Shown here: in pieces, positions 59,392 to 64,000 of the stretch
Layout: every line of letters starts with the position of its first letter
Numbering within the stretch: position 1 is the stretch's first letter
Assembly (NCBI GenBank): GCA_035573675.1
Contig: DATMAB010000015.1
Span: forward strand, 1-64,000
Length of the DNA stretch: 64,000 nt
From: Terriglobales bacterium
GTDB lineage: Bacteria > Acidobacteriota > Terriglobia > Terriglobales > Acidobacteriaceae
Reading direction: 5' to 3'
Position numbers and translations under genes: made by a program
The notes under the pieces: model-generated
What the model saw: the letters and a program-made list of their open reading frames with translations, nothing else
What the model was told of the DNA's origin: nothing
Databases searched by the model: none

Positions 59392-60357
59392 TTGCGAGTC
59401 CGCGTTTTTTTCCACGACAAGTGTTTCGACGGCGCCGCCTCAGCGGCGCTGTTCTCGCGCTTCTATCGCGAGCGCCAGCACGCGGAGGCCGAGTTCCAGT
59501 ACACCGGCCTGGTGCATCGCGCCGGCTCCCTGTTTGATGAAACGCTCTTTACCGGCGACGAAAACGCGATCGTCGATTTCAAGTACTCCACGTCGCCGCG
59601 CATCACCTGGTGGTTCGATCATCATCAGAGCGCGTTCCTGACCAAGGAGGACGCAGAGCATTTCCGCCAGCATCAGGATGGCCGGCGCTTCTTCGATCCC
59701 GAATACAAGTCGTGCACCAAGTTCATCGCCGACATCACCCAGAAGCACTACGGGTTCGATCCGCGGCCGGTGGCGGAGCTGATCCGGTGGGCCGACATCA
59801 TCGACGGCGCGCAGTACCCCGACGCGCGCAGCGCAGTGGAGATGCGCGAGCCCGCCACGCGGCTTACCATGGTCATCGAGGCCACGCAGGATCCGACGCT
59901 TTTGCCGCGACTGATCCCCCTGCTGGCCGAAAAACCGCTGAGCGAAATCCTGGAGCAGCCCTTCGTGGCCTCGCTGCTGCCGCCGCTGCTGGAGCGCCAC
60001 CAGCGGTCGATTGAGATCATCCGGCAGCGTTCTGAGAGCAAGAACGGCACCGTGTTCTTCGACGTGACCGACCACGACCTGGAGGGTTACAGCAAGTTTA
60101 TCCCCTACTATCTCCACCCGGAGAGCACGTACAGCGTGGGGTTGAGCAAGAGCAGTTTTCGCACCAAGATATCCGTGGGTTCGAACCCCTGGGCGCCGGA
60201 GGCAGTAGCGGTCAACCTGGCGGCCATTTGCGAACGCTACGGAGGCGGAGGCCACGCGCGGGTCGGCGCCATTTCCTTCGAGCCCAACCAACTGGAGCGC
60301 GCCCGACAAGCCGCAGAGGAGATCGTGGCGGAACTCCGGGCCCGCCGGGGGAACTGA
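59392..60357 (+). CDS. DHH family phosphoesterase
   Basis: 321 aa. TTG 59392 is chosen, with CAGGAGC just upstream; no ATG fits. Metal-site motifs: FHDKCFDGAASAALF with Asp13, DENAIVDFKYS, and FDHHQSAF (Asp76-His77-His78). C-terminal GGGGHARVGA is the DHHA1 substrate-binding loop (~285). Family members hydrolyse oligoribonucleotides (NrnA), cyclic dinucleotide products or pAp. It is somewhat unusual that the first Asp sits in HDKCFDG rather than HxxPDGD, the pattern of the 'exopolyphosphatase-like' subset. Single gene. Confidence 0.83.
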   Translation: MRVRVFFHDKCFDGAASAALFSRFYRERQHAEAEFQYTGLVHRAGSLFDETLFTGDENAIVDFKYSTSPRITWWFDHHQSAFLTKEDAEHFRQHQDGRRFFDPEYKSCTKFIADITQKHYGFDPRPVAELIRWADIIDGAQYPDARSAVEMREPATRLTMVIEATQDPTLLPRLIPLLAEKPLSEILEQPFVASLLPPLLERHQRSIEIIRQRSESKNGTVFFDVTDHDLEGYSKFIPYYLHPESTYSVGLSKSSFRTKISVGSNPWAPEAVAVNLAAICERYGGGGHARVGAISFEPNQLERARQAAEEIVAELRARRGN

Positions 60358-60461
60358 CTGCCGCCCACCCGCGTATTCCTGTATGATTGCCTTTTGCCAC
60401 CCAGCGCGTCCAACTGGCTGAATCCTTGTCCCCAGCCCCTCACTCCAGAAGGAGATTTCCC

Positions 60462-63311
60462 ATGCTCTACAGGATTGGCTTTCCTGCCCTCGCCATGGTG
60501 TTTGTCCTGACCGCCACGCTGGCATCCGCCCAGGCCGCGAAGAACGCGGCTGGCGGCGCCGCACCTACTTCCGCGACCATAGCCTTCGAAAAGTACAAGT
60601 TGAAGAATGGCCTGGAAGTGATTCTTTCCGAGGATCATCGCCTGCCCATGGTGGCAGTGAATCTGTGGTATCACGTGGGTCCCTCGCATGAGAAGCCGGG
60701 CCGCACCGGTTTCGCCCACCTGTTCGAGCACATGATGTTCCAGGGCTCGCGCCACATCGGCGACGACCAGCACTTCAAGTTCCTGGAGGGCGCCGGCGCC
60801 AGCGACATCAACGGCACCACCGACTTCGACCGCACCAACTACTTCGAAACCCTGCCCTCGAACCAGCTCGAGCTGGCGCTGTGGCTGGAAAGCGACCGCA
60901 TGGGATATCTGCTGGACACGCTCGACCAGGCCAAGCTGACCAACCAGATCGACGTGGTCCGCAACGAGCGGCGCCAGGGTGTGGAGAACCCGCCGTACGG
61001 GCTGGTGGAAGAGGCGGTGTACCAGCAACTGTTTCCCAAGGGCCATCCTTATTACGCGTACGTGATCGGCTCGCACGCCGACCTGGAAGCGGCCCATCTG
61101 GACGACGTGCGCGACTTCTTCAAGCAGTACTACGCGCCTAACAATGCCAGCCTGGCCATCGTAGGCGATTTCGACAAGGCGCAGGCCAAGGCGCTGGTGG
61201 AGAAATATTTCGGCAGCATCCCAGCCGGGCCACCGGTCGAGCCGCTAAACGTGAAGACGCCGCCCATCACCTCCGAGCGCCGCAAGGTCGTGACCGACCG
61301 GGTGGAGTTGCCCAAGGTGTACCTGGCGTGGATCACTTCGCCCGTCTACAAGCCGGGCGACGCCGAGTTCGATCTGGCCGCCCGCATCCTGGGCCAGGGG
61401 AAGTCGAGCCGCCTGTACAAGCGGCTGGTCTATGAAGACCAGATCGCGCAGAGCGTGAACGTCACACAGAACTCGCTGATCCTGGGCTCGGTATTCGCGA
61501 TCGAGGCTACGGCGAAACCGGGCGTCAAGCCGGAGCAGCTGGAGGCGGCAATCACCGAGGAAGTCGAGAAGTTGCGGGAGCAGGGACCGACTGCGGCCGA
61601 AATCGAAGCGGCGCGCAACGTGATTCAGTCCACCATCATCCGCGGGCTGGAGACGCTGGGAGGTTTCGGCGGCGTAGCCGACCGCCTGAACCAGTACAAC
61701 CACTATCTCGGCGATCCCGGCTACCTGCCCAAAGATCTGGCCCGCTACGACCAGGCGACGCCGGAGTCCGTGCGCAAGTACGTGCGGGAGCAATTGACGA
61801 GAAACGCCCGCGTGGTGGTGTACGGAGTGCCGGGCGAGAAGGTCATCGACGATGTACCGCGCAAGACGGCATCCGAAGCCGAGCAGAAGAAGCAGGAGAT
61901 GGCGGGCACCATGCCAGACGAGACCTGGCGCGCGCAACCGCCGAAACCCGGCCCGGTTTCCAAACTGAGCCTGCCGGCCCCGGTGAAGTTCCAGTTGCCC
62001 AACGGCCTGAACGTGTACCTGCTCGAGCGGCACAACCTGCCCGTTATCTCGGTCAACCTGGCGGTGCTGGCGGGCAGCGAGGCGAATCCGAAGGGCCGTC
62101 CGGGAACGGCCTCGTTCACCGCCGACATGCTGGACGAAGGCACCGAAAAGCGCGCGACTTTGCAGCTGGCGCAGGACGTGGACAAGATCGGCGCCACGCT
62201 GGCCGCCACCTCGACCGCCGACTACGCCTCAGTGACCATGCGGAGTCTCACGCGCAATGCCGAGGCGTTGTTCGAGATCCTTTCCGATGTGGCCCTGCAT
62301 CCGGCGTTCACACCGGCGGAGATCGAGCGGGTCCGCAAGGAACGTCTGACCACGCTGCTGCAGCAGCGGGACAATCCGACCCAGCTCGGCATCCGCACGT
62401 TCTACCGCGAGCTGTACGGCTCCGGACATCCCTACGGCACGATCGACCTGGGCACGGAGACGTCCAATAAGGCCATCACCCGCGAGGATCTGGCCGGTTT
62501 CTGGAAACAACGATATGTGCCGGGCAACAGCGCGCTGGTGGTAGCAGGAGCTTTGAGCGAGGCGGAACTGCGCAGCCTGGCGACAAAGTACTTCGGGGAC
62601 TGGAGCGGGCAGGGAGAGAAGGCGACACCTCCGGAAGCGCCCATCGCGGGCGCACGACGGGTGGTGATCGTGGACAAGCCCGGCGCGCCGCAGACCTATG
62701 TGCGCGTCGGGCAGGTCGGTGTTCCGCGTTCCTCGCCGGACTACGTGCCACTGGAGGTCATGAACACCACGCTGGGAGGCCTGTTCTCCAGCCGCATCAA
62801 CCTGAACCTTAGGGAGCAGCATGGTTACACGTACGGCGCCTTTTCGGCTTTTGTCTATCGCCGCGGGCCTGGTCCGTTCTTTGCCGGCAGCAGCATCCGG
62901 ACCGACGTGACGGCTCCGGCGATAGGAGAGATCTTCAAGGAGATCGAGCGCATGCGGAACACCGACCTCACGGCGGAGGAGCTGCGCATCGCGAAGGACT
63001 TCATCTCCCGTTCGCTGCCCGGCCTGTTCGAAACCACGCTGCAGGCGGTGAATACGGTGCGCGACATGTACGTGTATGACCTGCCGCTCACCTACTACAG
63101 CGAGCTGCCCAAGGCGGTGGATGAGGTCACTGCGGCGGACGTTCGCCGCGTGGCGCAGAAGTATCTGACTCCGGAACACATGATCGTGGTGAGCGTGGGC
63201 GACCGCTCGAAGATCCAGCCGGAGATCGAGAAGCTGGGGCTGGGCACGGTGGAAGTGCGCGACCTCGACGGCAATCCGGTGCAGACCGCCCAGGCCACAC
63301 CCGGCAATTAG
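60462..63311 (+). CDS. M16 family zinc metalloprotease, fused double-domain
   Basis: 949 aa from ATG 60462 (AAGGAG at 60449). Signal peptide (FPALAMVFVLTATLASAQA). First M16 half is active: HLFEH (His86, Glu89, His90) after GRTGFA, and the distal Glu in GLVEEAVYQQLFPKGHPY (~185). Second half (from ~505, PVKFQLPNGLNVYLLERHNL) has lost the motif (ASFTADMLDEGT), the usual inactive partner. It degrades peptides in the periplasm as a clam-shell. Repeats of WITSPVYKPGDAEFDLAARILG type are family-standard. Followed by a terminator. Confidence 0.93.
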   Translation: MLYRIGFPALAMVFVLTATLASAQAAKNAAGGAAPTSATIAFEKYKLKNGLEVILSEDHRLPMVAVNLWYHVGPSHEKPGRTGFAHLFEHMMFQGSRHIGDDQHFKFLEGAGASDINGTTDFDRTNYFETLPSNQLELALWLESDRMGYLLDTLDQAKLTNQIDVVRNERRQGVENPPYGLVEEAVYQQLFPKGHPYYAYVIGSHADLEAAHLDDVRDFFKQYYAPNNASLAIVGDFDKAQAKALVEKYFGSIPAGPPVEPLNVKTPPITSERRKVVTDRVELPKVYLAWITSPVYKPGDAEFDLAARILGQGKSSRLYKRLVYEDQIAQSVNVTQNSLILGSVFAIEATAKPGVKPEQLEAAITEEVEKLREQGPTAAEIEAARNVIQSTIIRGLETLGGFGGVADRLNQYNHYLGDPGYLPKDLARYDQATPESVRKYVREQLTRNARVVVYGVPGEKVIDDVPRKTASEAEQKKQEMAGTMPDETWRAQPPKPGPVSKLSLPAPVKFQLPNGLNVYLLERHNLPVISVNLAVLAGSEANPKGRPGTASFTADMLDEGTEKRATLQLAQDVDKIGATLAATSTADYASVTMRSLTRNAEALFEILSDVALHPAFTPAEIERVRKERLTTLLQQRDNPTQLGIRTFYRELYGSGHPYGTIDLGTETSNKAITREDLAGFWKQRYVPGNSALVVAGALSEAELRSLATKYFGDWSGQGEKATPPEAPIAGARRVVIVDKPGAPQTYVRVGQVGVPRSSPDYVPLEVMNTTLGGLFSSRINLNLREQHGYTYGAFSAFVYRRGPGPFFAGSSIRTDVTAPAIGEIFKEIERMRNTDLTAEELRIAKDFISRSLPGLFETTLQAVNTVRDMYVYDLPLTYYSELPKAVDEVTAADVRRVAQKYLTPEHMIVVSVGDRSKIQPEIEKLGLGTVEVRDLDGNPVQTAQATPGN

Positions 63312-63332
63312 GAAGCGGAATCTCCACTTCAG

Positions 63333-63359
63333 GGCCGCCGAGGCTTCGGCGGCCTTTTT
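63333..63359 (+). terminator. Rho-independent terminator of the M16 gene
   Basis: GGCCGCCGA-ggct-TCGGCGGCC (63333-63354) followed by TTTTT. Confidence 0.92.
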
Positions 63360-63448
63360 GCTGGCGGGAGGTTTGAAAAAGTGCTTTGCAAACCGCCGGG
63401 CGCGGTTTATGTTTGCGGGCCAATTCTCCGGATCTCGAGGCGAAGAAG

Positions 63449-63835
63449 ATGGCCGTCATCTACTGCCAGCAGTGCGGCACCCAGAACGACACTCTGGCCA
63501 CTGTCTGCGGCCAGTGCGGAACTCCTCTGCGGGCCACCGCGACGCCCACTACGCCGGCAGCGCCACCCGCGGCGGCGGGGACAACGGCGGCGAAAGTGGA
63601 AAACTATCTGGTCCCGGCGATTCTGGTCACCGTGTGCTGCTGCCTGCCGCTGGGCATACCGGCCATCATCTACGCGGCGCAGGTCAACACGAAGTTGCAG
63701 GCCGGAGATTTGGCCGGCGCACAGGCCAGTTCGCGCAGCGCCCGTACCTGGTGCCTGGTCGCGGGGATCGCAGGAGCTGCGGGAGTCGTGGTGTACGCGA
63801 TGCTGGCGGTCGTGGGGGCGATGATGGAGCGCTAG
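63449..63835 (+). CDS. Zinc-ribbon plus CD225/dispanin-like membrane protein
   Basis: 128 aa from ATG 63449. Zinc ribbon CQQCG...CGQCG (Cys6/9/20/23), a Pro/Ala/Thr linker, then two TM helices: YLVPAILVTVCCCLPLGIPA and WCLVAGIAGAAGVVVYAMLA. The intermediate CCCLPLGIPAIIYAAQVNTK with GDLAGAQASSRSARTW is the CD225 pattern. The role in bacteria is unknown. A second zinc-ribbon membrane gene lies 4.3 kb upstream. Confidence 0.82.
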   Translation: MAVIYCQQCGTQNDTLATVCGQCGTPLRATATPTTPAAPPAAAGTTAAKVENYLVPAILVTVCCCLPLGIPAIIYAAQVNTKLQAGDLAGAQASSRSARTWCLVAGIAGAAGVVVYAMLAVVGAMMER

Positions 63836-63885
63836 CCGGCCCGTGCGACCTGCGGCAAATCCCAGCGCTTAGGATGCGGTGCTTC

Positions 63886-64000
63886 CTATCGTTCTTTCAC
63901 CAGGCGCTCGAACTCCGGGTCGCCATGCAGGCAGTTGAAGTCGGGGTCGCGCGCGATCCAGTCGAGATTGCTGTAGCCGGCCTCCTTGGCGCGCCTGAGG
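63886..64000 (-). CDS. C-terminus of a TPR / protein-kinase-type gene (5' part outside window)
   Basis: On the minus strand the frame entering from the right edge reads RRAKEAGYSNLDWIARDPDF then NCLHGDPEFERLVKER and stops at 63886-63888. The pattern 'A..GY...DW...DPD...L..DPEF..L' is the usual ending of TPR-bearing adenylate-cyclase, Ser/Thr kinase or TolB-like proteins. Only 38 codons are visible, so nothing more can be said. Confidence 0.6.
   Translation of the reverse strand, partial: LRRAKEAGYSNLDWIARDPDFNCLHGDPEFERLVKER

Overview
The window is about 64 kb of high-GC bacterial chromosome. It most probably comes from the Acidobacteriota. That assignment is an inference from gene content and style: many periplasmic TPR and carboxypeptidase-regulatory-like proteins, a YtcJ-type amidohydrolase, a secreted P1 peptidase, a bacillithiol deacetylase, CIRCE-controlled groESL, zinc-ribbon/DUF4870 proteins and intergenic spacers full of short dispersed repeats. 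No rRNA, tRNA or CRISPR array was recognised.

Layout. 1-713: the tail of an RHS/YD-repeat gene and a probable gene remnant. 0.86-11.9 kb: a secreted P1 peptidase, then a minus-strand block with a TPR-secretin, a YmdB-type phosphodiesterase, an oligopeptide-binding lipoprotein, AnmK, NagZ (peptidoglycan recycling) and MutS. 12-16.7 kb: a GalT-like nucleotidyltransferase, a small zinc-binding protein and a lower-GC restriction-modification cassette (C5 methyltransferase, Vsr, EcoRII-like endonuclease). 16.9-19.3 kb: groES-groEL with a textbook promoter, CIRCE operator and terminator. 19.3-30.1 kb: a secreted CarboxypepD_reg protein, two tandem paralogous GT-C membrane glycosyltransferases, a SAM methyltransferase, an ABC exporter pair, an acyl-CoA ligase, a glutaredoxin, TlyA and NAD kinase. 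30.2-44.5 kb: amidohydrolase, alpha/beta hydrolase, TPR protein, LysA, a GAF-GAF-PP2C phosphatase, Hpt-DeoC, rhodanese, UPF0173 hydrolase, O-methyltransferase, a putative Ig-fold lipoprotein-like protein, BshB1 and a PLP decarboxylase. 44.5-51.5 kb: a polyprenyl synthase, a TMTC-like TPR membrane protein, a pseudo-receiver, XseB, a two-domain homocysteine methyltransferase/MTHFR and a YncE-like beta-propeller lipoprotein. 51.5-58.6 kb: a penicillin-acylase-family Ntn hydrolase divergent from an operon encoding a PepSY-type membrane protein, a porin, an FMN-binding (flavinylated) protein, ApbE and a Fur regulator. 58.7-64 kb: two zinc-ribbon membrane proteins, a DHH phosphoesterase, a double-domain M16 protease and the 3' end of a TPR-type gene.

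Two things stand out. First, the divergent promoter at 53.9-54.1 kb has a near-consensus -35 and a reasonable -10 element flanked by two perfect Fur-box-like palindromes. The operon behind it encodes both an FMN acceptor protein with a TGAT flavinylation motif and its transferase ApbE, and it ends with its own fur gene. I read this as a candidate iron-regulated, flavinylated envelope electron-transfer (possibly ferric-reductase) system. Second, the window is peppered with several families of short dispersed repeats. These are two-hairpin elements, a roughly 115-bp paired element, and short degenerate 'words' repeated two to four times. Some have entered mutS and anmK in frame, and one sits in the groES-groEL spacer. 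An orphan strong promoter with 25-bp direct repeats and a G-quadruplex motif at 44.7-44.9 kb is a further unexplained signal.
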